This document shows, piece after piece, positions 13,321 to 24,577 of a stretch of DNA of 42,219 nucleotides; position 1 is the stretch's first letter; every line of letters begins with the position of its first letter. The stretch is from Candidatus Margulisbacteria bacterium GWF2_35_9 (lineage in GTDB: Bacteria > Margulisbacteria > Riflemargulisbacteria > GWF2-35-9), in assembly GCA_001783275.1 (NCBI GenBank), contig MFRH01000090.1, forward strand, positions 1-42,219, in the 5' to 3' direction. The position numbers were made by a program, and so were the translations under genes. The notes beneath the pieces were generated by a model, which saw only the letters and a list, made by a program, of their open reading frames with translations, ran no database searches and was not told the DNA's origin.

Positions 13321-14568
13321 TCAATCCGTATTAGAATCTCCTACTTTATCTGCTGACCCTCTTTTCATTATTCCATTTTTTGATTCTGTCATCACAAATT
13401 CTATAAAACCTTTAACTTCTTCGGTTTCTTTAATCTCTTTTCTAATTTTTTCTATCGCTTGAGTTGTATTTAAACTAGATCGATAAAATATTTTATAGAC
13501 ATCTTTCATTGCTTTCTTCTGTTCATTTGTATAATTATGACGATCCATTCCAATTGAATTTAATGTGCGAATAACGGCTGGATTTCCCTCAACCAACATA
13601 TGCGGTGGAATATCCTGTCGAACTGAAGAGTAACCACCTACCATTGCAAAATCACCAATTCGGGTAAACTGAAGGATACCAGTCATTCCACCGATTATTA
13701 CATTATTACCTATTTGAAGATGCCCCGCTAACTGTGCCGCATTTGAAATGACGACATTGTTACCAATAACACAATCATGGGCGATATGAACGCTGGTTAA
13801 AAAAAGATTGTCATTACCAATCAATGTTTTCCCACCCTTCTCAGTGGCACGATTAATGGTTACATATTCCCTGATATCATTTCTATGTCCTATCTCAACA
13901 TAACTCTTTTCGCCTTTGTACTTCTTGTCTTGTGTTGTATTTCCAATAATGGTTCCATAATGGATATGACAGTCATTTCCGATCGTTACCCATTTTTCAA
14001 TAACGACATTTGCCTCTATTATGACGCCATTTCCGATTTTTACTCCTTCTCCGATGTACACATGGGGGCCGATGGTAACATCTTTACCAATAACTGCATT
14101 CGGATGAATTTTTGCGGTCGGATCAATCCTCTTTTCAATTTGTCCATCAATAATCGATAGGGTAATCTCTGCTTCTGCAACCACTTTTCCTTCAACAAAT
14201 ATCTTCCCTAACGTTTTCCCGACAGGTCCTTTAATTTTTTTTAAATCAACTTCTAACCTTAATTGATCACCAGGAAATACGGGGCGCTTAAATCGAACAT
14301 CCTGAATAGCTGCAAAATAAGCTAATTTACCCTTTGAATTTGGGATTGAAGAAAGAAGAAGTATTCCAGATATTTGCGCTAACGCTTCAATCATTAATAC
14401 TCCCGGCATAACTGGATGACCTGGGAAGTGCCCTTGAAAGAAAGGCTCATTAATCGTTGTATTCTTTATACCCACTATCCGCTTGCCTTCTTCAAGCTCT
14501 AACACTTTATCTACTAATAAGAAGGGATACCGATGAGGCAAACAATCCATTATTTCATTAACGTCCAC
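13321..14568 (-). CDS. FabZ-LpxA fusion: 3-hydroxyacyl-ACP dehydratase / UDP-GlcNAc acyltransferase
   Basis: A 415-residue two-domain protein. Residues 1-140 are a hot-dog fold FabZ (LPHRYPFLLVDKVLELEEGK, NEPFFQGHFPGHPVMPGVLM with the catalytic His, and the later Glu in MIEALAQISG). Residues about 148-410 are LpxA: a left-handed beta-helix of hexapeptide repeats (IHPNAVIGKDVTIGPHVYIG), FLTSVHIAHDCVIGNN containing the catalytic His, GGMTGILQFTRIGDFAMVGG, then a C-terminal helical part (RTLNSIGMDRHNYTNEQ). FabZ dehydrates 3-hydroxyacyl-ACP, while LpxA uses the same thioester pool to acylate UDP-GlcNAc, so the fusion links competing uses of one substrate. GTG start with GGAG upstream, overlapping pilO by 11 bases. 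Confidence 0.95.
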   Translation of the reverse strand: MDVNEIMDCLPHRYPFLLVDKVLELEEGKRIVGIKNTTINEPFFQGHFPGHPVMPGVLMIEALAQISGILLLSSIPNSKGKLAYFAAIQDVRFKRPVFPGDQLRLEVDLKKIKGPVGKTLGKIFVEGKVVAEAEITLSIIDGQIEKRIDPTAKIHPNAVIGKDVTIGPHVYIGEGVKIGNGVIIEANVVIEKWVTIGNDCHIHYGTIIGNTTQDKKYKGEKSYVEIGHRNDIREYVTINRATEKGGKTLIGNDNLFLTSVHIAHDCVIGNNVVISNAAQLAGHLQIGNNVIIGGMTGILQFTRIGDFAMVGGYSSVRQDIPPHMLVEGNPAVIRTLNSIGMDRHNYTNEQKKAMKDVYKIFYRSSLNTTQAIEKIRKEIKETEEVKGFIEFVMTESKNGIMKRGSADKVGDSNTD

Positions 14569-15112
14569 TATTTTCTCCTCTTTTCTCTATAACTAACACC
14601 TGTATTTTAGCAAATATTTCCTGGTGTGATAAGGTATCGATTTCAATGCTGGTCACTTCTACCGGAAATGTAAACGCTGTTAAGTTACTTATAAACCATG
14701 CCAACCCAATCGGATCATCATAAAATTCAAAGTATATTGGGTATTCATTTATATGTTTATTTACGATCTTCTGACCGGTAGAAATATTTTTTAAATGGAA
14801 ACTACCCCGTTGATTTGCTAAAAACCCATTAAATTCCATTACGGGATTCTTTCTACTTTTAAACAATTCATCCAATTCCTGCATTTTTTTCTTCATCTTT
14901 ATTTTTTCCAACATTGCCTGTGTTATTTTGTTTTCATAACTTTTTATTTGAGTTCGGAATGTCGAAGATAAATTCATATTCAGTCGAATACGAACTATTT
15001 TTGGATATAAAAAAAATTGAAACAACATTATCATTAACAAACAAATAAAAACCCAAAGATAGTATTGCTTCTCTTTGGGTAATAATAATTCCTGATGTTT
15101 AAAGACTCTCAT
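14558..15112 (-). CDS. pilO: PilO-like type IV pilus inner-membrane protein
   Basis: A 184-residue bitopic protein: a short cytoplasmic start, one membrane helix (YYLWVFICLLMIMLFQFFLY, about 17-36), a coiled-coil stretch (about 50-90; IKSYENKITQAMLEKIKMKK), and a C-terminal ferredoxin-like domain (YPIYFEFYDDPIGLAWFISN, TSIEIDTL). This is the PilO/GspM plan. The protein would form the alignment complex with the PilM/PilN-like fusion encoded just upstream. AAGGGGAAAG precedes ATG 15112. Similarity is structural rather than by strong motif, so the family call is good but not certain. Confidence 0.75.
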   Translation of the reverse strand: MRVFKHQELLLPKEKQYYLWVFICLLMIMLFQFFLYPKIVRIRLNMNLSSTFRTQIKSYENKITQAMLEKIKMKKKMQELDELFKSRKNPVMEFNGFLANQRGSFHLKNISTGQKIVNKHINEYPIYFEFYDDPIGLAWFISNLTAFTFPVEVTSIEIDTLSHQEIFAKIQVLVIEKRGENSGR

Positions 15113-15121
15113 CTTTCCCCT

Positions 15122-16681
15122 TTAGTTCAGTTTCATTTCTATAAAAAACTGGTAATTCGACTCTGCTACTTTTTCAATTTTATTAACATTTACTTCTGTT
15201 CCGGGAAGATCCTTGCCAATGTTTTCCAGATAATTATTCACTGTTTCCATTTGTGCTGTCTCGCCATATATCTCGAAGCTATTCTGGCGATTATTATAGG
15301 AAACATGGTTGATACTAATTCCCTTCAGTCGTTTTTTATATATTAATTTTAGTAATTTTGCCGATTTTTCTACAGTTTTTTGAGAGTAATCCAGTTTTTT
15401 TATTAATTCCTGATACTGCTCTATTTCTTGAGACGTATCCATTGAGTCTAAATATTTTTGTTTCACTTTGGCGAGTTTATTTTTAACACTATATAGGTTT
15501 TTTGAAGATCGATCATAGGCTTTTGAACAATATGTATTCGCCAGAAAAAATACAATCAGCACTAAAATCAATCCCAATAAAAGCTTCTTCCAAGAGTTAT
15601 CTATTAAAACGTTTAGAGATAGTTTCTGCTTCATCGTATGACGAAATCCTGGCCTCATTGTACGGATCGGCATAAAAAGATCGCCTCTTTTGTGAGCGCT
15701 CACTATTGCCAAAACAACCTCAACTTCTTCATCGGACAAACTTGATATCTGGTCATCTATTTCAACTAATCTTGCTTTTGCTGATGTTTTATCATGATAC
15801 CGACATGTGATTTTGAGCTCTTTCTCAAGAAACTCTGCTAGCTTATTCTTCAAAAAAACATCTGAAACAATAAGCCCACGAGAAATAGTTCGACTAAAGG
15901 TGGTTTGATACACTTGCATGGTCCGACTAATATCCTTTAAAAAATTATCAACTAATATTTTAAAGGATATGCCCCTGTTCAAGTCATTGTAACGAGTAAA
16001 ATCTAGGTCAATATCAATGGCTGTTCTAAGCTGATTTTGAGAAAAATGATCCTTGCTTAAAGCATCTTCAACTTGAGAAAGTGAAAAATTTAGCCTTTTC
16101 ACAAATTGAATCTGGTTGACCCTGCTAACAATTAGATCGGTGTATTTATCTGCTATATTTATTGTTAGCACATCATTGTCGTCTATTGATGATGACAAAT
16201 TGCATTTATTTAAACAGTAATAATAGGGCATCCAATTTATTCGTAAATGTTTTGAAAGGCTTAATTTCTTCTCAATGGTTTTTTGAAAAATAGGATCTAG
16301 CGTAACAATTGCTAATAAATACTCAATGGTATTTTCAGCTCTTTCTGCTTCAATTTTATAATATATTGATTTCTTGCTGTATGAATCTGATAAACTTAAC
16401 TTTATCTTATTTTTCACAGATGCAATAAACTCATCAGGTGGAGTTAACGCTAATGTGACGTATTTTTCAAAAGAATAGGTCGAATCCGGAACAACATAAA
16501 TCTTAATTATGTTATATTTCTCTGTGCTTGCTTTTAAGTATTTTCGAATGGGCATTAGGTCTAGCTTATTAAAAAGCTCGATCCGCTTTATACTCAGAAG
16601 ATTATGGTCATCAAAAAAAACCAAAATACATTCTTTGGATTTTAAATAAACGCCAACCGTGCAGTCTTTAATAATACTCAA
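15122..16681 (-). CDS. PilM-PilN-like fusion protein (GspL-like architecture)
   Basis: A 519-residue protein. Residues 1 to about 350 look like the actin-like ATPase fold of PilM/GspL (MSIIKDCTVGVYLKSKECIL, VLTINIADKYTDLIVSRVNQ, MQVYQTTFSRTISRGLIVSD). One membrane helix follows (about 367-386; WKKLLLGLILVLIVFFLANT), then a coiled coil (KNKLAKVKQKYLD) and a PilN-like periplasmic ferredoxin-fold end (FEIYGETAQMETVNNYLENI). Separate PilM and PilN are the norm in type IV pilus systems, whereas a single chain is the GspL plan of type II secretion. The start is TTG 16681 after a G-rich run. pilO follows nine bases downstream. Weak sequence conservation makes the domain reading structural. Confidence 0.7.
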   Translation of the reverse strand: MSIIKDCTVGVYLKSKECILVFFDDHNLLSIKRIELFNKLDLMPIRKYLKASTEKYNIIKIYVVPDSTYSFEKYVTLALTPPDEFIASVKNKIKLSLSDSYSKKSIYYKIEAERAENTIEYLLAIVTLDPIFQKTIEKKLSLSKHLRINWMPYYYCLNKCNLSSSIDDNDVLTINIADKYTDLIVSRVNQIQFVKRLNFSLSQVEDALSKDHFSQNQLRTAIDIDLDFTRYNDLNRGISFKILVDNFLKDISRTMQVYQTTFSRTISRGLIVSDVFLKNKLAEFLEKELKITCRYHDKTSAKARLVEIDDQISSLSDEEVEVVLAIVSAHKRGDLFMPIRTMRPGFRHTMKQKLSLNVLIDNSWKKLLLGLILVLIVFFLANTYCSKAYDRSSKNLYSVKNKLAKVKQKYLDSMDTSQEIEQYQELIKKLDYSQKTVEKSAKLLKLIYKKRLKGISINHVSYNNRQNSFEIYGETAQMETVNNYLENIGKDLPGTEVNVNKIEKVAESNYQFFIEMKLN

Positions 16682-16717
16682 CCCCCAAAAATTAATGACT
16701 CTCTATGATACTTTAAA

Positions 16718-17059
16718 TTATAACAGCAAAGCCTTTTTTCTGTCTTTATATCTAAATATTATATATACCCCTAATATTGCTGTGACATCTGTAATTAAAT
16801 CAAAAAACGAACAATTTCTGCCTGGAATAAAATACTGGTGTATTTCGTCTGATATTGAAAATATTATGAGGAAGGCCAGAATACGTTTTTTTTTATATGA
16901 CCAAGCAACGTATACTAATAATGCTAATATCCCATATTCTATTAAGTGATATAGTTTATCTATATTCTGCAACGAAATCTGCATCATTGGCACTTTTGAT
17001 TGATGCGACATTGCTATAATGACCCCGCAATACATGATGGCAATCAGTTTTTTAATCAA
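16718..17059 (-). CDS. VanZ-like membrane protein
   Basis: A 113-residue protein with about four hydrophobic segments and the VanZ-family signatures: DKLYHLIEYGILALL early, and ISDEIHQYFIPGRNCSFFDL in the second half. VanZ-like proteins are common small membrane proteins of uncertain function, a few linked to glycopeptide resistance. TTG start at 17059 overlaps the end of the SLH-protein gene by eight bases, so it is translated from the same message. A cell-envelope role fits its neighbours (SLH protein, pilus and lipid A genes). Confidence 0.85.
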   Translation of the reverse strand: MIKKLIAIMYCGVIIAMSHQSKVPMMQISLQNIDKLYHLIEYGILALLVYVAWSYKKKRILAFLIIFSISDEIHQYFIPGRNCSFFDLITDVTAILGVYIIFRYKDRKKALLL

Positions 17060-18281
17060 GGGTAATTAAACCTCTGGCATATTGAAGCTCACCATCCCCT
17101 ACCTGATATATTAAGTTATATTCATCAAATAGCTTATACAAGTAGGAATATGTTCCTTCTTTATAGTTTTGGAAATTTATCAGTCCTGAATAAATATTGT
17201 CATCTTTTAACAAATCAATATTTCGTCCATCATCGACTAAAAGTATTTTTATTACCTCTGCCTCACTTTGTAATTGCAACTCAATAAATAATGTTTGTTT
17301 ATTTCTTTCTGGGTTGCACTCCACAACATAAATATTCTCCGTAATTTCCTTAAAGGACAAAACAAACGTGGTATCTGATTCCGACTGCAACGGATTTTTT
17401 CGAAATCGTTGCTGTTCGAGTAAATAATCATCTTTAATTCTTTTATCCATGTGATCCAATCTCGATAACAAATATGCTAACTCTTCTCTTTTGACAGGCT
17501 TGAGGGGATAAAAGCTATCTTCTTTTATCCAATCTGGAGGCAAATATCCCTGTGCCGCTAAATAAGCAATCGTGCGATGTTCATTATCATCCACCAAAAT
17601 ATCTCGATAATATGCTCGACTTTCCTCCTTAAGATTACCATAGAAATTTTTGAGTATTCGAAGAACTTCTTCTCGCGTTATGATTTTATCCGGAGCAAAC
17701 TCTACCGCATTTAATGGATATATTAAATTATGATTTAAGGCTAACTGAATGTAGTGATATGCCCAATGTGTTTGCAATAAATCTCGATAGAAAAAGTTGG
17801 TTTTATACTTTGTTGTCGGTGCAATTCCTTGTAATAATAACAGGATTCTTGTTAGCTCCGCTTTTCTTACATAATTATCTGGCTTAAAAAAATCGGTTCC
17901 CATGTAGCTTGGCATTAATTGTAGCGTGGAGATAATTTCTATTTCTCTTTTATAGGGACTTTTCTCAATATCAGGATAGGTTTTTAAAACATCCACTTTC
18001 AGCACTTTTTCTGTTTTTCCGTTTTCATTTTCTGCTCTGAAAGCAAATTCACGATAACCCGTTTCTGAGAACTTAAATTTTAATCTGAAAAGACCGTTTT
18101 GAAGATCAACATTGTAATTGTTTACAAACAACTTATCTGAATCAATTAATTCACCATAAATATTTATTTCATCATAGGCTATAATCGGATCCGATTCCAT
18201 TGGTGATATAATTTTTATAACCGGTAACTGAGCAAATATTAGCGAAAAGCTAAGGACAATTAAGATCGCACGAATCAACAT
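17052..18281 (-). CDS. exported protein with S-layer homology (SLH) domains
   Basis: A 409-residue protein with a signal peptide (MLIRAILIVLSFSLIFA), an Ig-like N-terminal domain (about 20-100; AYDEINIYGELIDSDKLFVN), and three SLH-type repeats (about 110-290). These are visible as FFKPDNYVRKAELTRILLLL, FAPDKIITREEVLRILKNFY and FYPLKPVKREELAYLLSRL. The C-terminal part contains DDGRNIDLLKDDNIYSG, a pattern I associate with a beta-sandwich repeat. SLH domains bind pyruvylated cell-wall polymers or peptidoglycan; in diderm lineages they anchor outer-membrane or S-layer structures. It lies between the ATP synthase genes and the pilus/lipid A genes, consistent with an envelope function. Confidence 0.85.
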   Translation of the reverse strand: MLIRAILIVLSFSLIFAQLPVIKIISPMESDPIIAYDEINIYGELIDSDKLFVNNYNVDLQNGLFRLKFKFSETGYREFAFRAENENGKTEKVLKVDVLKTYPDIEKSPYKREIEIISTLQLMPSYMGTDFFKPDNYVRKAELTRILLLLQGIAPTTKYKTNFFYRDLLQTHWAYHYIQLALNHNLIYPLNAVEFAPDKIITREEVLRILKNFYGNLKEESRAYYRDILVDDNEHRTIAYLAAQGYLPPDWIKEDSFYPLKPVKREELAYLLSRLDHMDKRIKDDYLLEQQRFRKNPLQSESDTTFVLSFKEITENIYVVECNPERNKQTLFIELQLQSEAEVIKILLVDDGRNIDLLKDDNIYSGLINFQNYKEGTYSYLYKLFDEYNLIYQVGDGELQYARGLITLD

Positions 18282-18346
18282 GCCATTATTTTATCTGCTA
18301 GTGATTTTAAACACAATAAGAGATTAAGAGATCAACGGATTAACCG

Positions 18347-18589
18347 TTAACTAAAAATTATTGCTCTATTTTTTTCGATAAAAAGAATCGAGTCTTGCCT
18401 TAAAACCACTTTTTCTTTTTGAGCCTTCATATCCTTGTCTAAAATAGAGACTTCACCCTTTTTAAGCACTGTTAAATAATCCACGTGGTTGTCCAAACAG
18501 ATTACCTCTCCATCCATAGCATTCGCTCTGATTCCATAGATGTCACCTTCAAACAATAAATCTTCTACACCCACAACCCTTAAATGCAT
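18347..18589 (-). CDS. atpC: ATP synthase epsilon subunit, short form (beta domain only)
   Basis: An 80-residue epsilon subunit. It keeps the N-terminal ten-stranded beta sandwich (MHLRVVGVEDLLFEGDIYGI, NHVDYLTVLKKGEVSI) that binds gamma and the c ring. It ends at the point where other epsilon subunits (about 130-140 residues) continue into the two-helix C-terminal domain that inhibits ATP hydrolysis. No frameshifted remainder is evident: the next 60 bases contain stops and an unrelated gene. GGAGG precedes ATG 18589, and the beta stop is the neighbouring base. The loss removes the usual epsilon brake. Confidence 0.9.
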   Translation of the reverse strand: MHLRVVGVEDLLFEGDIYGIRANAMDGEVICLDNHVDYLTVLKKGEVSILDKDMKAQKEKVVLRQDSILFIEKNRAIIFS

Positions 18590-20804
<2,215 letters not shown>

Positions 20805-20813
20805 AGCGTTTTT

Positions 20814-22331
20814 TTATGATAAATCCTTTATTACTTGTTTTATAATATGGTTCAATTCCGTTTTATGCTCATCAGAAATCATTTCTTCTTGAACAAAAAT
20901 CTCATAAAGAGCCGAAGCCTGTCTTTTCATAAACTCCGTATAATCCGCTCTCATTGACTCTATTTTTTCAAGAGGAACATCGTCAAAAAACCCGTTCACA
21001 GCCGCATATATAACCAACATTTGATCAATGACCTTCATCGGGCGATGCTGCTTCTGTTTAAGAATTTCAATTAATACTTTTCCTCGTCGTAGCTGATGTG
21101 TGGTTCTTTCATCCAAATCTGCGGCAAATAATGAAAATTTTTCTTTTTCGCGAAATTGTGCCAAGGTAAGACGAAGTAAGCCCGCTACTTTTTTCATACC
21201 CTTAATTTGTGCAGCGCCACCAACACGTGAAACGGATATCCCCGGATTAATAGCGGGTCGGATATTTGCCCTGAAAAGTTCCGTCGTAAGGAATATCTGC
21301 CCATCGGTTATAGAAATAACGTTTGTTGGAATGTACGCAGCGATATCCCCATTTTGTGTTTCAACAATCGGCAACGCGGTTATAGACCCGCCTCCAAGTT
21401 TATCATTTAACTGTGCCGCTCGCTCTAGTAATCGAGAGTGAATGTAGAATATATCCCCCGGATAGGCTTCTCTTCCCGGTGGGCGTTTCAATAATAAGGA
21501 AATATTACGATAAGCATGTGCATGCTTGGTCAAATCATCATAAACAATCAGAACTTGCCGGCCCTGGTTCATAAAATATTCTGCAATTGCGCACCCCGCA
21601 TAAGGAGCATAAAATTGTTTTGAAGAGGGAGATGACGCAGGTGCATTCACAATAACAGTATATTGCAACGCCTCATGCTCTTTTAGAGTTTTCTTTATTT
21701 GTGCGACAGTCGAGTTTTTCTGACCGATTGCAACATACACACAGACAACATCTTTACCCTTTTGGTTGATTATTGCATCAATCGCCAGAGTTGTTTTACC
21801 TGTTTGTCGATCACCGATAATCAACTCTCTCTGTCCATGTCCGATCGGAACTGTCGCATCTATCATCATATAACCCGTTTGAAGCGGCTTATCTACTGGC
21901 TTCCTATCGATTACTCCTGGTGGGGAATTTTCAATTGGGTAATACTCATCACAGACCAAATCATCCAGTCCGTCCATCGGTTTTCCAAGCGGACCGATAA
22001 CTCGCCCTAATAATTGTTCACCAACAGGAACTTCTATAATTCGCCCTGTCTTTTTAACCGCATGACCTTCTTTAACCATAACATGACGGTTTAGTATTAT
22101 GGCAACAACCTCTTCCATTTCAAGATTAAAGACGACTCCTGAAACACCTTCGCCAAAATCCAACATTTCTCCAACCAATGCACCTGGCAAACCACCTATT
22201 CTGGCGATTCCATCCCCGCTATCAAGAACAATCCCAACTTCCTGTGCATTTATTTCTTCTCGATATACTTTTATCTGCTCAAGAATCTTATCTACTAAAT
22301 TAATTTTTTCTTCAGCCTTTTCGTTTACCAT
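20814..22331 (-). CDS. atpA: ATP synthase F1 alpha subunit
   Basis: A 505-residue non-catalytic nucleotide-binding subunit. The P-loop is [17 protein letters not shown] (about 168-184). Other family marks are [40 protein letters not shown], and the alpha signature region [19 protein letters not shown] with the arginine finger. Length is standard. Its ATG overlaps the atpH stop by seven bases. Together with beta it forms the alpha3-beta3 hexamer. Confidence 0.98.
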   Translation of the reverse strand: MVNEKAEEKINLVDKILEQIKVYREEINAQEVGIVLDSGDGIARIGGLPGALVGEMLDFGEGVSGVVFNLEMEEVVAIILNRHVMVKEGHAVKKTGRIIEVPVGEQLLGRVIGPLGKPMDGLDDLVCDEYYPIENSPPGVIDRKPVDKPLQTGYMMIDATVPIGHGQRELIIGDRQTGKTTLAIDAIINQKGKDVVCVYVAIGQKNSTVAQIKKTLKEHEALQYTVIVNAPASSPSSKQFYAPYAGCAIAEYFMNQGRQVLIVYDDLTKHAHAYRNISLLLKRPPGREAYPGDIFYIHSRLLERAAQLNDKLGGGSITALPIVETQNGDIAAYIPTNVISITDGQIFLTTELFRANIRPAINPGISVSRVGGAAQIKGMKKVAGLLRLTLAQFREKEKFSLFAADLDERTTHQLRRGKVLIEILKQKQHRPMKVIDQMLVIYAAVNGFFDDVPLEKIESMRADYTEFMKRQASALYEIFVQEEMISDEHKTELNHIIKQVIKDLS

Positions 22332-22888
22332 AGCGATCCCTTCCCTTCTACTAGAATCTTTTGAATTCCATTTACCTTGCGTCTAATGGTCATATCTATT
22401 TCACCACTAAACCAACGTAGTTTTAAACCACCTAATATATCGGGTACTTTTTTATAAATATAGGCCACCTTTTTATTATATAAATACTCTAAACTCGATT
22501 TATAGATTTCTAAAACTTCTTTATCAATTTCAAACCTAGATATAACTTCAACGAGCATCAAATTCGCTTCATCAGCAAAATAATACTTCAAAACATTAAC
22601 AAAATAGCCCAGTTTATGGAGGACTCTATTCTCCATAAGGAAATATAGAATCGCCAAGGTATACGGGGAAAGATCAAACTCACACCCATCTAAAAATATT
22701 TGGAGCATTTTTTTTCTATGCTCAGTTGAGATTGTATTATTTTCAATATGGTACTTTATTTCATGCCGCTCACTTAGTCGCCATCTTATTAAATAGATCT
22801 CTTTAAAAACTCTAACAACTTCATCTACCGTCGTTATTTCATCAAATTTTTTAAAGTTAAATTTAGAAAAATGCTTATTCTTGGTCAA
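22325..22888 (-). CDS. atpH: ATP synthase delta subunit
   Basis: A 187-residue protein in the atpH position. Sequence identity to delta subunits is low by eye, as usual. However, the N-terminal helical domain, the central [20 protein letters not shown] region and the C-terminal beta part with [20 protein letters not shown] (the usual P-x-I-x-G-x-x-I motif followed by a D-x-S/T-I) match delta/OSCP. It links the peripheral stalk to the top of F1. TTG start at 22888 overlaps the atpF end by 14 bases. Identification rests on position plus the C-terminal motif. Confidence 0.88.
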   Translation of the reverse strand: MTKNKHFSKFNFKKFDEITTVDEVVRVFKEIYLIRWRLSERHEIKYHIENNTISTEHRKKMLQIFLDGCEFDLSPYTLAILYFLMENRVLHKLGYFVNVLKYYFADEANLMLVEVISRFEIDKEVLEIYKSSLEYLYNKKVAYIYKKVPDILGGLKLRWFSGEIDMTIRRKVNGIQKILVEGKGSLW

Positions 22889-23375
22889 TTATTCTCACCG
22901 CTTTTTCTGTCTCTTCTAATATCTTTCTATCAAGCTCTTCATCAATCGTATTTCCTAAAATAACTTCAAGTGCTTTAGATACGATTTTTGATGTATTCTT
23001 TCTAACTTCAAGTGTGGCTTTTCTTTTCTCGTTCTGGATTTCAATTTTGGCTTGTTCAACGATTACATTCGACTCCAAATAGGCCTTTTGGATCATTTCA
23101 TCTCTTAATTTTTTGCTTTCTATTTTTGCTTCTGAAAGAAATATATTTCGACGTTTTATCGCCTCTTCATTTTCATTTTTCATTCTCTCTACCAACTTTG
23201 CCACTTCTTCATTCTGTTTGTTATAAATTCGCAAAAGATCACTTATTTTTTTCTGTCGCTTAACTATAAAGATATACAGTTTGGGCCATACCACAAATTT
23301 CATGATAAATAGCATTAAGAAAAATGCTACTAAATTCCAGATTATAAGGTCTGCATGCTGAACTGATTCTGCCAT
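22875..23375 (-). CDS. atpF: ATP synthase Fo b subunit
   Basis: A 166-residue peripheral stalk protein: one N-terminal membrane helix (LIIWNLVAFFLMLFIMKFVV, about 9-28), the WPKLY border, then a long charged helix rich in Lys, Glu and Ala (KRQKKISDLLRIYNKQNEEV to the C terminus) that dimerises as a coiled coil. The end RIIDQE is followed by the overlapping atpH start. Single b gene, no b' copy seen, so a homodimeric stalk is likely. Confidence 0.95.
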   Translation of the reverse strand: MAESVQHADLIIWNLVAFFLMLFIMKFVVWPKLYIFIVKRQKKISDLLRIYNKQNEEVAKLVERMKNENEEAIKRRNIFLSEAKIESKKLRDEMIQKAYLESNVIVEQAKIEIQNEKRKATLEVRKNTSKIVSKALEVILGNTIDEELDRKILEETEKAVRIIDQE

Positions 23376-23389
23376 TTTAACCCCTTCAG

Positions 23390-23611
23390 TTACTTTGTAA
23401 TTACTATAAACGCAATAATAAGTGAATATAGAACCGACGCTTCAACAAAAGCGATTGCAATTATCATTGAACCTCTAATAGCATTCGACTGTTCTGGTTG
23501 TCTTGCCATCGCTTCAAATGCCCCAGCCGCAAGTTTACCAATCCCTAATGCTCCTCCAAGTGATGCAATCCCAATCCCTAAACATGCTAAACCTAAATTT
23601 ATATTTTCCAT
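23390..23611 (-). CDS. atpE: ATP synthase Fo c subunit (proton type predicted)
   Basis: A 73-residue hairpin of two membrane helices joined by the polar loop ARQPEQSNAIRG. The ion-binding carboxylate is the Glu in AIAFVEASVLYSLIIAFIV. Na+-type rings have Gln in helix 1 and E-S-T in helix 2; here the helix-1 position appears to be Ile (GALGIGKLAAG) and helix 2 reads E-A-S, with the Na+-binding serine position occupied by Ala. That favours H+ coupling, judged by hand alignment. AAAGGAG precedes ATG 23611. Confidence 0.95.
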   Translation of the reverse strand: MENINLGLACLGIGIASLGGALGIGKLAAGAFEAMARQPEQSNAIRGSMIIAIAFVEASVLYSLIIAFIVITK

Positions 23612-23634
23612 TTTTTTCTCCTTTCTTTCTTAGT

Positions 23635-24345
23635 TTAATGTGATTCCTGATACAAACTATCGCTAATATATACAGCTGACAAATAAGCGAAAATAAACGC
23701 CTGTATAAAGCAAACAAACACTTCAAACAACATCATAACCGTAACAATCACAATATCAAACGGAAGAATGAGTTTTGTTGTAAATATTTCAGTTAAGGAT
23801 AACAATATTTTAATGACAGTATGACCAGCAAACATATTTGCATATAATCGGAGGGATAACGACAGAGGTTTTGACATAAGTGAAATGATTTCCAATGGGA
23901 ACATCACCACTCTCATTGCTGGGGCGATTCCAGTTGGTGTCAAATTAATCAAATATTTAACGACACCATTTTTATAGATTCCGGCACCTATGCTAACAAG
24001 AATAACCATAACTGCCAAGGTAGCAGTAAAGGATAAGTCTGCTGTAAACGAATGCATTCCTGGAATAAGTCCCATTAGGTTTAAAATCAGTACATAATAA
24101 AATATCGTCAGAAAAAATGGCATCCATCTTTTGTAATCCTTTTTCTTGTGAAACAAGCTAAGGATTTGATCCTCGAGAAACTCATAGATAATCTCAATAA
24201 TTGATTGGGTTCGTGTTGGAACTATTTTAAATGGACTCATAATCGGAACCGCCAATACGATAACGGGTATAAATAAGAGAAAATCATTTAAATGATTTGT
24301 GAAGTTGCTTATAAAATCGACTAGATTTTTTATTAATGCATACAT
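23635..24345 (-). CDS. atpB: ATP synthase Fo a subunit
   Basis: A 236-residue stator membrane protein with about five hydrophobic helices. The key arginine lies in SLSLRLYANMFAGHTVIKIL, and the last helix holds VCFIQAFIFAYLSAVYI. The IIEIIYEFLEDQILSLFHKK loop is typical. It forms the ion half-channels against the c ring. It is the first atp gene; no atpI precedes it. No clear Shine-Dalgarno sequence is seen before ATG 24345. Confidence 0.96.
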   Translation of the reverse strand: MYALIKNLVDFISNFTNHLNDFLLFIPVIVLAVPIMSPFKIVPTRTQSIIEIIYEFLEDQILSLFHKKKDYKRWMPFFLTIFYYVLILNLMGLIPGMHSFTADLSFTATLAVMVILVSIGAGIYKNGVVKYLINLTPTGIAPAMRVVMFPLEIISLMSKPLSLSLRLYANMFAGHTVIKILLSLTEIFTTKLILPFDIVIVTVMMLFEVFVCFIQAFIFAYLSAVYISDSLYQESH

Positions 24346-24376
24346 ATTTATTTCTATTATCCAATAATTCTAATCA

Positions 24377-24382
24377 ATTATA
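24377..24382 (-). promoter_or_regulatory. -10 box of the atp operon
   Basis: TATAAT on the minus strand lies about 31 bases upstream of atpB. The -35 is uncertain: TATCGA at 17 bp is poor. The gap 24346-24577 otherwise holds only AT-rich sequence and the start of the divergent small gene. Confidence 0.4.
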
Positions 24383-24577
24383 GTATAAATACTCAAATTT
24401 CGATATCGCAAACTTAATTTTTTTAGAATTAATGAGCAATCTTTTTTTATACGCAGCTTTTTAAATTTATTTTACTTTCCTTTATATAATTGGTTCATTT
24501 GTTTATCCATTATAAATTTTCCATGTTTAGCAAAATTGCTTCAGGGTATAAGAATATATATCTATAAGGAGAATAAA

